DNA of 45,220 nt, taken from the NCBI RefSeq assembly GCF_901212675.1, contig NZ_CAAKOQ010000034.1:1-45220 (forward strand), written 5' to 3'. This DNA is from Olsenella uli. Its GTDB lineage: Bacteria; Actinomycetota; Coriobacteriia; Coriobacteriales; Atopobiaceae. A program made the position numbers and the translations under genes. The notes under the pieces are model-generated. The model ran no database searches. It saw only the letters and a program-made list of their open reading frames with translations, and was not told where the DNA came from. This document shows, piece after piece, positions 1 through 8,493 of this stretch (position 1 is its first letter; each line of letters starts with the position of its first letter).

Positions 1-30
1 TCGGGACTCGGGACTCGGGACTCGGGACTC
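1..30. repeat. Short tandem repeat, 7-bp unit TCGGGAC, four copies
   Basis: Four perfect head-to-tail copies of TCGGGAC followed by a partial fifth (TC) open the window, so the array may extend further to the left. It lies in the AT-rich region upstream of rsmG, which makes this GC-rich repeat stand out. The rest of the interval up to 348 holds no gene I can support: no DnaA box close to TTATCCACA, no tRNA and no clear hairpin. Whether the repeat is biological or sits at an assembly edge cannot be told from here. Confidence 0.7.
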
Positions 31-348
31 AGTTTTTGTCTTGTTCATTCTTCAAAATACAACCTGTTCTCACCTGTACTAATTTCATGCTGTAAATTTC
101 TACGACAGTCAATCGCTGACAATCCTCTTATCAATCCTCAACGAGATTTCATCTGATGATTTTCGTTATGATTTCTGTTGCTACCTATCGATTCTTGGTG
201 CAATGTAATTTGTTCACCTTATCTCCTGTCAGTTTCTTCACTAGTACACCTGTTCTTACTGAGTACGATTTCAGTGTTCAGTTCATTTCGCAGACTCACT
301 TACAGAATTCCCGTATGATTGTCTTGTCGATTGTCCAAGGGAGTTTAG

Positions 349-1128
349 ATGTCTAAGTCCACAAATACTGAACTTGAGTCGGTCACTTTTAATGAAAAGA
401 TGTTTGCTGCCAAGTTATCTGAATGGTCCGATGAATTCGAGCTTTCTCTTACGGCAGATCAGATCAATCTTCTTTTGACCGATTTGAAACTCATGTTGGA
501 GAAAAATCGCATTCTTAATCTTACGAGCATTCGAGAGCCCTATGATGCTCTCGTACTTCATATTCTCGACTCACTATTGTTCTTGAAGCCCTTAGATAAG
601 CTATGTGAGTCCAAAAGGGCTTCGACTTTGCTTGATATGGGTACCGGTGGTGGTTTCCCAGGTATTCCATTGGCTTGTACTCGTCCATATGAGGTAACTC
701 TTCTCGATTCTGTTGGAAAGAAAGTCGCAGCATGCTCTGAGTTTGTTGATTCTCTTGGTCTTTCGAATCGAATCAGCTGTGTTCATTCACGGCTTGAGGA
801 CTTTGCCATAGGTAACACTCATAGTTTCAACTTTGTTGTGGCTCGTGCGCTTTCTTCTTTAGATGTCCTTATTGAATACGCGACGCCTTTTCTTTCAAAA
901 GGAGGGTTTTTAATCTGTGGAAAGGGTAATCCCAGTGGTGATGAGCTAGATAATGCTGTTTCAACCGCAAATATCTGTGGCTTGCAACTTGTTTCACGTG
1001 AAACATATGAATTGCCTGCTGATTATGGTCATCGAGAGTTCTATATTTACAGGAAAGTAGCTGCTTCAGAAGTAAAGCTACCTCGAAAGACAGGAGAAGC
1101 TAAAAGGAACCCTTTATCGAATATCTGA
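349..1128 (+). CDS. rsmG: 16S rRNA (guanine-527-N7)-methyltransferase RsmG
   Basis: SAM-dependent methyltransferase that makes m7G527 in 16S rRNA (formerly GidB). The 259-residue length fits the family. The SAM-binding glycine loop LLDMGTGGGFPGIPLA lies at about residues 95-110, and the later VVARALSSLDVLIEYA segment is typical of RsmG. ATG at 349 follows a GGGAG ribosome site at good spacing. The gene sits directly upstream of parA-parB, the standard near-origin order in many bacteria. A perfect parS site (990-1005) lies inside its coding sequence and encodes the residues around VSRET. Codon use is AT-rich (many ctt, tct, ttt), unlike genes further right. Identity is based on motif, length and synteny. 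Confidence 0.95.
   Translation: MSKSTNTELESVTFNEKMFAAKLSEWSDEFELSLTADQINLLLTDLKLMLEKNRILNLTSIREPYDALVLHILDSLLFLKPLDKLCESKRASTLLDMGTGGGFPGIPLACTRPYEVTLLDSVGKKVAACSEFVDSLGLSNRISCVHSRLEDFAIGNTHSFNFVVARALSSLDVLIEYATPFLSKGGFLICGKGNPSGDELDNAVSTANICGLQLVSRETYELPADYGHREFYIYRKVAASEVKLPRKTGEAKRNPLSNI
990..1005. promoter_or_regulatory. parS: parS centromere site, perfect consensus, inside rsmG
   Basis: TGTTTCACGTGAAACA is identical to the 16-bp parS palindrome bound by chromosomal ParB. Its placement inside the rsmG reading frame, just upstream of parA-parB, is common for origin-proximal parS sites. Confidence 0.96.
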
Positions 1129-1130
1129 CA

Positions 1131-1146
1131 TGTTTCACGTGAAACA
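1131..1146. promoter_or_regulatory. parS: parS centromere site, perfect consensus, rsmG-parA spacer
   Basis: A second exact TGTTTCACGTGAAACA, starting three bases after the rsmG stop codon. ParB nucleating here would also sit just upstream of the region where the parA-parB promoter must lie (a TAGAAT -10-like hexamer is at 1175-1180), so autoregulation is possible. Confidence 0.96.
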
Positions 1147-1185
1147 ACGATTTCTAAACTACTATTAAGAGGCATAGAATTAACG

Positions 1186-1201
1186 TATTTCATGTGAAAC
1201 A
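1186..1201. promoter_or_regulatory. parS: Degenerate parS-like site just upstream of parA
   Basis: TATTTCATGTGAAACA differs from consensus parS at two positions (2 and 8). It lies 20 bp before the parA start codon. It may be a weaker ParB site or a decayed copy. Its right half supplies an in-frame GTG (1194) that could be mistaken for the parA start. Confidence 0.8.
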
Positions 1202-1220
1202 GCGCGTCAAGGGGAGTTAT

Positions 1221-2021
1221 ATGAGCTTTAAGGATGTAAAAAGGGGCAAACCAAGTAAGAAGTCACGAGTTCTGGCGATTATCAACCAGAAAGGTGGAGT
1301 TGGTAAGTCGACAACTGCAGTAAATCTCTCTGCAGCTTTAGGAGAAGAGAATAAAAAGTGCCTTGTCGTTGACTTTGATCCTCAGGGTAACACGACGAGT
1401 GGTTACGGCATAGACAAGGATAGCCTTGAGCACGATATTTACGATGCTCTTATGGATGGCTACCCAATCGAGAACCTTATCGTAGCAACTCCGGAGAAGA
1501 AGGTCTTTGTTGTCCCTGCGACGATTCAACTTGCTGGTGCTGAAATCGAGCTTGTCTCGAAGATTGCCCGAGAGAGCATTCTCAAGACGATGATTGAGTC
1601 CATAAGGGACGAGTTTGACTACGTATTCATTGATTGCCCCCCTTCTCTGGGGCTTCTGACCATCAATGCACTTGCTGCTGCCGATGGTCTCCTTATCCCG
1701 ATTCAGTGCGAGTACTATGCGCTTGAGGGAGTAACCAAACTTCTTGAGTCGATGAAGCTCGTCAAGGCCAGCATTAATCGTGAGCTCGAGGTTTACGGCG
1801 TTCTTATGACCATGTTTGACAAGAGAACAACGCTTTCAAACCAGGTTGTCGAGGAGGTTCGTAAGTACTTCGGCAACAAGGTCTTCAAGACAGTCATACC
1901 TCGAAGCGTCAAAGTCTCTGAGGCTCCGAGTCATGGTTTACCCATTGCCATGTATGCCGGAATGAACAAGGGAGCGATTGCATATAGAAATCTTGCGAGG
2001 GAAGTGATTCGTCGTGGTTAA
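1221..2021 (+). CDS. parA: Chromosome partitioning ATPase ParA (Soj)
   Basis: Deviant-Walker ATPase that binds the nucleoid and moves ParB-parS complexes apart. The 266-residue protein has the deviant Walker A motif KGGVGKST (residues 24-31), the Walker A' motif VVDFDPQGN and Walker B VFIDCPPSLG. I start it at ATG 1221, which has GGGGAG at 1211-1216; the in-frame GTG at 1194 lies within a parS-like site and has no ribosome site. It overlaps parB by 8 bp, indicating translational coupling, and follows rsmG with three parS sites around it. A short N-terminal extension rich in Lys precedes the ATPase core. Confidence 0.96.
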   Translation: MSFKDVKRGKPSKKSRVLAIINQKGGVGKSTTAVNLSAALGEENKKCLVVDFDPQGNTTSGYGIDKDSLEHDIYDALMDGYPIENLIVATPEKKVFVVPATIQLAGAEIELVSKIARESILKTMIESIRDEFDYVFIDCPPSLGLLTINALAAADGLLIPIQCEYYALEGVTKLLESMKLVKASINRELEVYGVLMTMFDKRTTLSNQVVEEVRKYFGNKVFKTVIPRSVKVSEAPSHGLPIAMYAGMNKGAIAYRNLAREVIRRG

Positions 2022-2895
2022 GAAGGGCGGACTAGGCCGTGGACTTGACGCACTGATTAGTGAAGCAACAGCCGAGACGGGCAGCGAGCCTGAGGCAACG
2101 ATTGAGATTAGCAAGATTACTCGAAACCCCAATCAGCCTCGTAAAAACTTTGACGAGACGGCACTTCAGGAGCTTGCTGACTCTATCAGGCAGAATGGCG
2201 TTCTGCAGCCAATCCTCGTTCGCAAGATTGGCGGCAAGTACCAGATTGTCGCAGGTGAGCGAAGGTATCAGGCTAGCAAGCTTGCTGGGCTAAAGGAGAT
2301 ACCTGCCGTCGTTCGAGACATCGACGACAAGGAAGTCTTCCAGCTCGCCCTCATCGAGAATCTTCAACGTTCTGATTTGAGTCCGATGGAAGAAGCCAAG
2401 GGGTACCGTCAGCTCATCGATTCTCAGGGCCTGACCCAGGAGGGCTTAGCCAAGATTCTCTCCAAGTCTCGCTCTGCGATAGCGAATACCCTGAGGCTCA
2501 TGGACCTGCCGACGGTGGTCCAGGAGATGATTGAGCAGGGTCTTCTGACGGCAGGCCATGCTCGAGCCATCCTTGCCGTGCCTACCGAGGAAGGCAGGGT
2601 GGAACTTGCTCAGAAGGTTGTCAAGGATAATTTGACGGTGCGCCAGACAGAAAACCTTGCTCCGTTGTTTTCTGTCGAGAAGGAAGCGCCAAGGCCGCGT
2701 GTGCCGACACCGCAAACCTACAAGCGTGCCGCGCGTCAGCTTAGACAGATGCTCGATACGAACGTGAAGGTCAAGCAGGTCCGGGGTAAGAACAAGATTG
2801 AGATCGAGTTCAAGGATGAGGAAGAGCTTGCTCGAATCCTTGAGCAGATTCAACCGGTTGATCATCAAGAAGGTGATGCCGAATGGGACGAATAA
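2014..2895 (+). CDS. parB: Chromosome partitioning protein ParB (Spo0J), parS-binding CTPase
   Basis: ParB binds parS, loads as a CTP-dependent sliding clamp and is the partner of ParA. The 293-residue protein shows the N-terminal motif (GGLGRGLDALI), the NPNQPRKNFDE segment, the GERRYQASKLAGL nucleotide-binding box, LIENLQRSDLSPMEEA, then a helix-turn-helix (QEGLAKILSKSRSAIANTLR) and a C-terminal dimerisation region. Translation starts at GTG 2014, inside the 3' end of parA. Its last 13 bases overlap the next small gene, so all three are probably one operon. Confidence 0.96.
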   Translation: MVKKGGLGRGLDALISEATAETGSEPEATIEISKITRNPNQPRKNFDETALQELADSIRQNGVLQPILVRKIGGKYQIVAGERRYQASKLAGLKEIPAVVRDIDDKEVFQLALIENLQRSDLSPMEEAKGYRQLIDSQGLTQEGLAKILSKSRSAIANTLRLMDLPTVVQEMIEQGLLTAGHARAILAVPTEEGRVELAQKVVKDNLTVRQTENLAPLFSVEKEAPRPRVPTPQTYKRAARQLRQMLDTNVKVKQVRGKNKIEIEFKDEEELARILEQIQPVDHQEGDAEWDE

Positions 2896-3125
2896 GGAGA
2901 GTCGCGCTGAGCGCTGCTTTCCTAGCCGGGGCAATCAGCTTTACCTGGAGCGGACTACTGAACGAGAGAGCCAGAACGAGTGTGAAGCAAGCGGCTGGGG
3001 CCATGGGTGGATTGCTCAACCATCTCATCAACCTCTATATGACTGGTGGGGTTGAGGAATCGGAGATTGATGACGAGCAGAACCGCGCATGGGTTCGTCA
3101 GCAATGGAAGGACGCAGGATACTAG
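2883..3125 (+). CDS. Small predicted membrane protein downstream of parB
   Basis: An 80-residue protein whose ATG lies within the end of parB (13-bp overlap), so it is probably translated from the par operon. Residues about 6-25 (RVALSAAFLAGAISFTWSGLL) form one transmembrane segment or signal anchor; the rest is a helical tail ending in WVRQQWKDAGY. I recognise no family. Tight coupling to parB hints at a role at the membrane during segregation or replication near the origin, but that is inference from position only. Confidence 0.6.
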   Translation: MGRIRRVALSAAFLAGAISFTWSGLLNERARTSVKQAAGAMGGLLNHLINLYMTGGVEESEIDDEQNRAWVRQQWKDAGY

Positions 3126-3175
3126 CGAACACATGTTTGTAGTCTGCTGAACAGACAAGAAACAACGGATCGAAG

Positions 3176-3215
3176 CGAAAAAGGGGAGGCTACGGCGAAG
3201 AACCGCAGCCTCCCC
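3176..3215 (-). terminator. Rho-independent terminator of rlmN
   Basis: GGGGAGGCT (3183-3191) pairs with AGCCTCCCC (3207-3215), extended inward by a further GC block around loop CGAAGAA. On the minus strand the hairpin is followed by TTTTT, just past the rlmN stop. The hairpin may also stop plus-strand transcripts from the par operon, but without a T-run on that side. Confidence 0.8.
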
Positions 3216-3304
3216 TGTCGTGTGTAGCCTATGCGAGCGTCTGAGAAACGAGCAGTTACCAGAGCTTTGGCAAGCCAAGGCGAAGACCCATGACAAGTCC
3301 TCTC

Positions 3305-4357
3305 CTACTTGTGCTTCTGCGAAAGCTGGCCGCAGGCCGCATCGATGTCCGCGCCACGCGAGTTGCGAATCGTGGCCTCAACGCCAACGGAGGCAAGCGC
3401 ACGAACGAAAAGCTCGGCCTTCTCGGTGGTGGAGGGCTTGAGCTTGGAGCCCTCGAGGTCGTTGAGCTGGATGAGGTTCACGTGCGCGAGGGTGCCGCGC
3501 GTGAAGTCGCAGAGGGCATCGAGCTCGTTGGCGTTGTCATTCACGCCGCCGATGAGGGCGTACTCGTACGTGGGCCTGCGTCCGGTCTTCTCGACGTACT
3601 TCTCCATGACCTCGTGAAGGCGGCCGAGAGAGTACTTGCGCACGCCAGGCATGAGCTGGTTGCGTGTGGCCTGGACGGCGGAGTGCAGCGAGACGGCGAG
3701 CGTGAACTGCTCGGGCTCCTTGGCAAAGCGGCGGATCATGGGAACGATGCCGCAGGTAGAGACCGTGAGATGGCGGGCGCCGATGCCGGCTCCGTTGGGG
3801 GAGTTGAGCATGCGCAGCGCGGCGAGCACGTTGTCGTAGTTGTTGAACGGCTCGCCCTGGCCCATCATGACGACGCTCGAGACACGCGTCTGGAAGTCGT
3901 CGGCAACGTGCGTGACCTGGTCAAACATCTCGGTGGCCGTGAGAGAGCGCGAGAAACCGCCCATGCCGGTGGCGCAGAATACGCAGCCCATGCGGCACCC
4001 CGCTTGGGTGGAGACGCAGACGGCGAGGCGGTTGCGCGTGGGCATGCCGACGCACTCGGCACGCGTGCCGTCCGCGTACTCGACGAGGTACTTGCGGCTA
4101 CCGTCGTTGGACACCTGTCGCGCGACCTCAGAGACTCCGCCAAGGGTGCCGCGCTCGGCGAGCTGCTTGCGAAGCGCCGCCGGAACGTTGCTCATCTCGT
4201 CAAAGGATGAGACGTGGTGCTTCCACAACCAGTCCTCGACCTGCTTGGCCCTGAACGATGGCCAGCCAAGCTCGGTCACGAGGGCGAGGAGTTCCTCGTG
4301 GGAGAGCGAGCGCAGGTCAAGCGAGGACGGGGACGACTCGGTATCATGTGATAGCAT
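3305..4357 (-). CDS. rlmN: 23S rRNA (A2503-C2)/tRNA (A37-C2) methyltransferase RlmN
   Basis: Radical-SAM methyltransferase that makes m2A2503 in 23S rRNA and m2A37 in some tRNAs. The cluster-binding motif is C121-x3-C125-x2-C128 (CRMGCVFC). GQGEPFNNYDNV and the C-terminal block RGADIDAACGQL, whose Cys carries the transient methyl, are characteristic. The start chosen (4357) gives 350 residues, normal for the family; the frame is open much further upstream but that part runs antisense through ddl and has no protein-like features. It is transcribed away from ddl, so a divergent promoter region lies at 4358-4489. Confidence 0.95.
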   Translation of the reverse strand: MLSHDTESSPSSLDLRSLSHEELLALVTELGWPSFRAKQVEDWLWKHHVSSFDEMSNVPAALRKQLAERGTLGGVSEVARQVSNDGSRKYLVEYADGTRAECVGMPTRNRLAVCVSTQAGCRMGCVFCATGMGGFSRSLTATEMFDQVTHVADDFQTRVSSVVMMGQGEPFNNYDNVLAALRMLNSPNGAGIGARHLTVSTCGIVPMIRRFAKEPEQFTLAVSLHSAVQATRNQLMPGVRKYSLGRLHEVMEKYVEKTGRRPTYEYALIGGVNDNANELDALCDFTRGTLAHVNLIQLNDLEGSKLKPSTTEKAELFVRALASVGVEATIRNSRGADIDAACGQLSQKHK

Positions 4358-4489
4358 GCCGCTGCCTTTCTGGCGTGAGAACACTGATGTGACCGTGCCG
4401 TCACGGATGCGAAGGCACAGATGCAACAAGTGTATCGCAGGCTTGGCGTGGCGTACGTGAGCCAAACCACAGCCTGGGAGGTATCCATC

Positions 4490-5497
4490 ATGGACGACGT
4501 GACCATGAGCAAGGTGGCCCTGCTCTGCGGAGGGTGGTCGGACGAGCGCGAGGTGTCGCTCGCAAGCGGCAAGGAGTGCGCAGAGGCGCTCAAGCAAGCG
4601 GGATTCTCGCAGGTAGACGTGCTGGACGTGGCCTCCCCAGACTTTGTGCGTGCCATCGCCGACGGCGGTTACGACGTCGCCTTCGTGGCGCTCCACGGGC
4701 GTTATGGCGAGGACGGCTGCGTGCAGGGATTCCTTGAGCTGCTGGGCATTCCCTACACATTCTCCGGCGTGCTCGCGAGTGCCATCGCGTCCGACAAGGC
4801 CAAGGCCAAGGACATCTATCGCGAGCACGGCATCCCGACGCCCAAGGACATCGTGCTCTATGCCGACGAGTCCCTGCAGGTGGACGTGGTTGTCGAGGCC
4901 CTGGGCCTGCCCGTGTTCGTGAAGCCCGTCTCCAACGGTTCGAGCTATGGCATCACGCGCGTGACGCAGGCCGACCAGCTGCCCGCCGCCGTGACGGAGG
5001 CGTTTCACTTTGGCAGGCGCGTGCTGGTGGAGCAGGCGGTTTCGGGCACGGAGATCACGGTTCCCGTCTTTGGCAACGACCATCCCGACGCCCTGCCCGC
5101 GGTGGAGATTCGCTACGATGCTGGGTTCTACGACCTCGCGTCGAAGTACGAGGACCCGGCAAAGCACCACGTGATTCCGCCGGAGCTGCCGCAGACGACG
5201 GTGACCCGTGCGCAGGAGCTGGCGTGCCGCGCGCACCAGGCGCTTGGGTGCTCGGGTGCCTCGCGCAGCGACTTTATCGTGACGGACGACGGCACGCCCT
5301 ACATGCTGGAGACGAACGTGGTGCCGGGCATGACGGCAAGCTCCCTCATGCCGGATGCCGCCCGCCGCGCCGGCATGGGCTTCTCGGAGCTGTGCCGGAG
5401 GCTCGTGGAGCTTGCGCTCGAGCGCGGGGCTCGCGGGTCGGAGCCGAAGGGTGCCGACGAGGATGCCGACGCGGCCGGCGAGAACGGCGTGGCATAG
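4490..5497 (+). CDS. ddl: D-alanine--D-alanine ligase
   Basis: ATP-grasp ligase that joins two D-Ala for the peptidoglycan pentapeptide. Recognisable parts are KVALLCGGWSDEREVSL at the N-terminus, FVALHGRYGEDGCVQG, FSGVLASAIASDKAKAK, VKPVSNGSSYGITRV and the C-terminal metal site region YMLETNVVPGMT. ATG 4490 is chosen because GGGAGG (4476-4481) precedes it at proper spacing, giving 335 residues; an in-frame ATG at 4508 also exists. The last 25 residues or so are a low-complexity acidic tail outside the family core. Substrate choice (D-Ala rather than D-Lac or D-Ser) is assumed, not shown. Confidence 0.92.
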   Translation: MDDVTMSKVALLCGGWSDEREVSLASGKECAEALKQAGFSQVDVLDVASPDFVRAIADGGYDVAFVALHGRYGEDGCVQGFLELLGIPYTFSGVLASAIASDKAKAKDIYREHGIPTPKDIVLYADESLQVDVVVEALGLPVFVKPVSNGSSYGITRVTQADQLPAAVTEAFHFGRRVLVEQAVSGTEITVPVFGNDHPDALPAVEIRYDAGFYDLASKYEDPAKHHVIPPELPQTTVTRAQELACRAHQALGCSGASRSDFIVTDDGTPYMLETNVVPGMTASSLMPDAARRAGMGFSELCRRLVELALERGARGSEPKGADEDADAAGENGVA

Positions 5498-5548
5498 GCA
5501 GGTGGGGGAACGGAACCGCAAGACCGGGAAGAGCGAAGGGGAAGGCAC

Positions 5549-8470
5549 GTGCTAGAGGACATTCTTCTGTCGGACACGCCGGAGTCGGTGGCCGAGAGGT
5601 ACGGGAGGCTCGCCGAGCGGGCGAAGACTGAGGAGTTTGGCCTGCTTGAGGATGATGTCATCGTCCTCGACACCGAGACGACGGGCCTGTCGTTCTCGCA
5701 CTGCCAGCTGACCGAGATTGCCGCCGCGCGCCTGAGTGGCCGCACGGTGACGGACCGGTTCCGCACCTTCGTGAACCCCGGCATGCCCATCCCCGAGAAC
5801 ATCGTCGCGCTCACGCACATCAGCGACGCAGACGTCGCAGGCGCGCCATCGCCGGAGGACGCCGTGGCGCAGCTGGCCGAGTTCGTGGGCGGGGCGCCCG
5901 TGCTTGCCCACAACGCCACGTTCGACCGGACGTTCATCGAACGCGTGCCCGGCGGGCGTGAGGTGAGCGACCTGTGGGTGGACACCCTGGCCCTCTCGCG
6001 AATCGCGCTGCCCAGGCTCTCGACCCACCGCCTCCAGGACATGGCCGACGCCTTTGGCTGCTCGGGCGTCTCGCACCGCGCGATGGACGACGTCGAGGCA
6101 CTTGCCGGCATGTGGCGCATCATCCTCTGCGGCCTCTCCGACCTGCCGGCGGGCCTGCTCGAGCACCTCGCGAACATGCATCCCGAGGTTGAGTGGGCCT
6201 ATCGCCCCATCCTCTCTCACCTCGCCATGGCCAACCCCGGCGTGCCCTTCTCTCTCATTGGCGTGCGGAGGGACCTCGTCGGCAGCCGCCGCGTGACGAT
6301 GCGTCCGGACGTGGAGGAGATGGACGGCGCTCCCCGCTCGCCCTCGGCGGACGAGGTGCGCGAGGCCTTTGCGCCCGGTGGCGTGGTCTCCAAGATGTAC
6401 GGCGAGTACGAGCCGCGTCCCCAGCAGGCCGAGATGGCCGAGCAGGTGCGCCAGGCGCTCGCGAGCTCGTCGATGTGTGCCATCGAGGCGGGCACGGGCG
6501 TGGGCAAGTCCGTCGCCTACCTGCTGCCGCTTGCGCTCTATGCCAAGGCCAACGGCATCACCTGCGGCGTCGCCACCAAGACGAACGCGCTGACCGACCA
6601 GCTCGTGAGCCACGAGCTGCCGGCGCTTGCGAAGGCGCTTCCCGGCGGCGTGACTTACGCCTGCCTCAAGGGCTACGACCACTATCCCTGCTTGAGGCGG
6701 CTGAACCGTGCTGCGCAGGTAGACCTTCCCGTCGACGAGGCGCGCGTCAACGGCCGCTCCGAGGCGACCATCGCGTCGGACATGCTCACGGCGATAGCCA
6801 CGACGTACGCCTACGTGAGCCAGTCCGTCGAGGGCGACCTCGACGCGCTGGGGATTCGCTGGGCCAGCGTGCCGCGGCGGATGCTCACGGTGAGCTCCAA
6901 CGAGTGCCAGCGCTCGCGGTGCCCGTTCTTTCCCAACCTGTGCCTGCTGCACGGGGCCAGGCGTCGCGCCGGGGCCGCGGATGTGGTGGTCACGAACCAC
7001 TCGCTGCTCCTGCGCAACGTCGACGCCGACGGACGCATCCTGCCGCCCATCCGCAACTGGGTGGTGGACGAGGCCCACTCGTTCGAGGCGGAGGCGCGCC
7101 GGCAGTGGGCGCTGGAGCTCTCGGCCGAGCGCGCCCACGCCACGTTCGAGGCCATAGGTGGCACGCAGTCGGGCGTCATCCATGCGTTCTCGACGCTCGC
7201 GGCCGGCCGCGAGGGAGCGACGCCCGCGCTGGGGCTGCTCGCGAAGGCGGCCTCCACGGCCCAGCGGGCAAGCATCGCCTCGGCCGACTTCTTTGACGAG
7301 GTGCGCACGCTCGCGGAGATCGCTCGCGGAGGGGGCGGCTACGACACGATGACGGTGTGGCTTGGCCCCGAGGCCCGTTCCACGGACCAATGGAGGCGCG
7401 TCTGCACGGTCGGTGCCACGCTCATCGAGAAGCTCGATGCCTGCAAGCATGACCTCGACGCGGCGCAGGAGGTGTGCGAGAAGGCCATCGAGGGCCTCCC
7501 CGCTGACCTTGCCGACGTGTCCCGCCAGATTGGAGACATGGCCAAGGCGAGCCGTGTGATCGTTGGCGGCGAGGATGACTCGTACGTGTGCTCCGCCGAG
7601 GTCTCGCGTGCCAAGCGCCGCATCGGTACCGAGAGGCTCGTGGCCGAGAAGCTCGACGTTGGCGCCGAGCTCGCCAACAGGTGGTACCCGGAAATACGAA
7701 GCGTCACCTTCTGCTCGGCGACGATGACGGTGGGCGGGAGCTTCGCGCACTTTGACGAGGCGACGGGCCTGGCGCTGCTCTCCGAGGCGGCGTGGCGCGA
7801 GCTCTCTCTTCCCTCCTGCTACGACTTTGACGAGAACATGTCGGTCGTCGTGGCCAAGGACATTCCCGACCCGCGCGAGCCGGGCTACCTCGAGCGACTC
7901 GAGGACCTGCTCTATGACGTGCACGTGGCCATGGGAGGCTCGGTGCTCACGCTGTTCACCAACAGGCGCGAGATGGAGCTTGTGTTTGCGGCACTCGAGC
8001 CGAGGCTTGCCGCCGCGGGCCTGGAGGTGGCCATGCAGGAGCGCGGATCGTCTGCCCGCCGCCTGCGCGAGCGCTTCGTGGGTGAGCGTGAGCTCTCGCT
8101 CATGGCGCTCAAGTCGTTCTGGGAGGGGTTTGACGCCGCGGGCGAGACGCTGCGCTGCGTGGTCATTCCCAAGCTCCCCTTCGCGAGCCCGCGCGACCCA
8201 CTCGTGCAGGAGCGCTCGGCGAGGGACCGCCAGGCGTGGCGTCGCTGGAGCCTGCCAGAGGCCGTGTTGGCCGTGAAGCAGGCGGCGGGACGGCTCATCA
8301 GGACGTCGAGCGACACGGGCGTGCTCGTGCTCGCGGACTCGCGGCTTACCTCGAAGGGGTACGGCAAGGTCTTCCTGAGGTCGCTGCCAAGCACGAGCAT
8401 CTCCACCCTGGGAACCGACACGGTCGGCCGCTATCTCGCGGCCTGGCGGAAGGGCCACGAGGGGAGATAG
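5549..8470 (+). CDS. dinG: DnaQ-like 3'-5' exonuclease fused to DinG-type XPD-family helicase
   Basis: A 973-residue two-part DNA repair enzyme. Residues about 35-195 are a DEDDh exonuclease (VLDTETTGLS, AHNATFDRTF, SHRAMDDVEAL). From about 280 follows a superfamily 2 helicase with Walker A GTGVGKS (K320), DEAH box (D507) and C-terminal GRLIRTSSDTGV motif VI. Cysteines C372 or C381 with C453-x4-C458-x6-C465 fit the 4Fe-4S ligands of DinG/XPD helicases. Start is GTG 5549 after AGGGGAAGG. The exonuclease-DinG fusion is well known in Firmicutes. It follows ddl by 51 bp and converges on the WYL regulator genes. The gene symbol is by family, not proven orthology. Confidence 0.9.
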   Translation: MLEDILLSDTPESVAERYGRLAERAKTEEFGLLEDDVIVLDTETTGLSFSHCQLTEIAAARLSGRTVTDRFRTFVNPGMPIPENIVALTHISDADVAGAPSPEDAVAQLAEFVGGAPVLAHNATFDRTFIERVPGGREVSDLWVDTLALSRIALPRLSTHRLQDMADAFGCSGVSHRAMDDVEALAGMWRIILCGLSDLPAGLLEHLANMHPEVEWAYRPILSHLAMANPGVPFSLIGVRRDLVGSRRVTMRPDVEEMDGAPRSPSADEVREAFAPGGVVSKMYGEYEPRPQQAEMAEQVRQALASSSMCAIEAGTGVGKSVAYLLPLALYAKANGITCGVATKTNALTDQLVSHELPALAKALPGGVTYACLKGYDHYPCLRRLNRAAQVDLPVDEARVNGRSEATIASDMLTAIATTYAYVSQSVEGDLDALGIRWASVPRRMLTVSSNECQRSRCPFFPNLCLLHGARRRAGAADVVVTNHSLLLRNVDADGRILPPIRNWVVDEAHSFEAEARRQWALELSAERAHATFEAIGGTQSGVIHAFSTLAAGREGATPALGLLAKAASTAQRASIASADFFDEVRTLAEIARGGGGYDTMTVWLGPEARSTDQWRRVCTVGATLIEKLDACKHDLDAAQEVCEKAIEGLPADLADVSRQIGDMAKASRVIVGGEDDSYVCSAEVSRAKRRIGTERLVAEKLDVGAELANRWYPEIRSVTFCSATMTVGGSFAHFDEATGLALLSEAAWRELSLPSCYDFDENMSVVVAKDIPDPREPGYLERLEDLLYDVHVAMGGSVLTLFTNRREMELVFAALEPRLAAAGLEVAMQERGSSARRLRERFVGERELSLMALKSFWEGFDAAGETLRCVVIPKLPFASPRDPLVQERSARDRQAWRRWSLPEAVLAVKQAAGRLIRTSSDTGVLVLADSRLTSKGYGKVFLRSLPSTSISTLGTDTVGRYLAAWRKGHEGR

Positions 8471-8493
8471 GGCGCGAGCCTGGCGGTGAGCGT

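Noticed and set aside
1..348. Possible replication origin
   Set aside because: AT-rich and near parAB, but no DnaA boxes were found; the origin is probably outside the window.
156..356. A 66-residue open frame upstream of rsmG
   Set aside because: No ribosome site, random hydrophobic composition, and it runs into the rsmG start; the AT-rich spacer gives such frames by chance.
1194..1220. GTG 1194 as parA start
   Set aside because: It lies in a parS-like site and lacks a ribosome site, whereas ATG 1221 has GGGGAG.
5552..8458. A 968-codon minus-strand open frame
   Set aside because: It is antisense to the DinG-type gene; the translation is His/Arg/Gly-rich without domains, a typical shadow in high-GC DNA.
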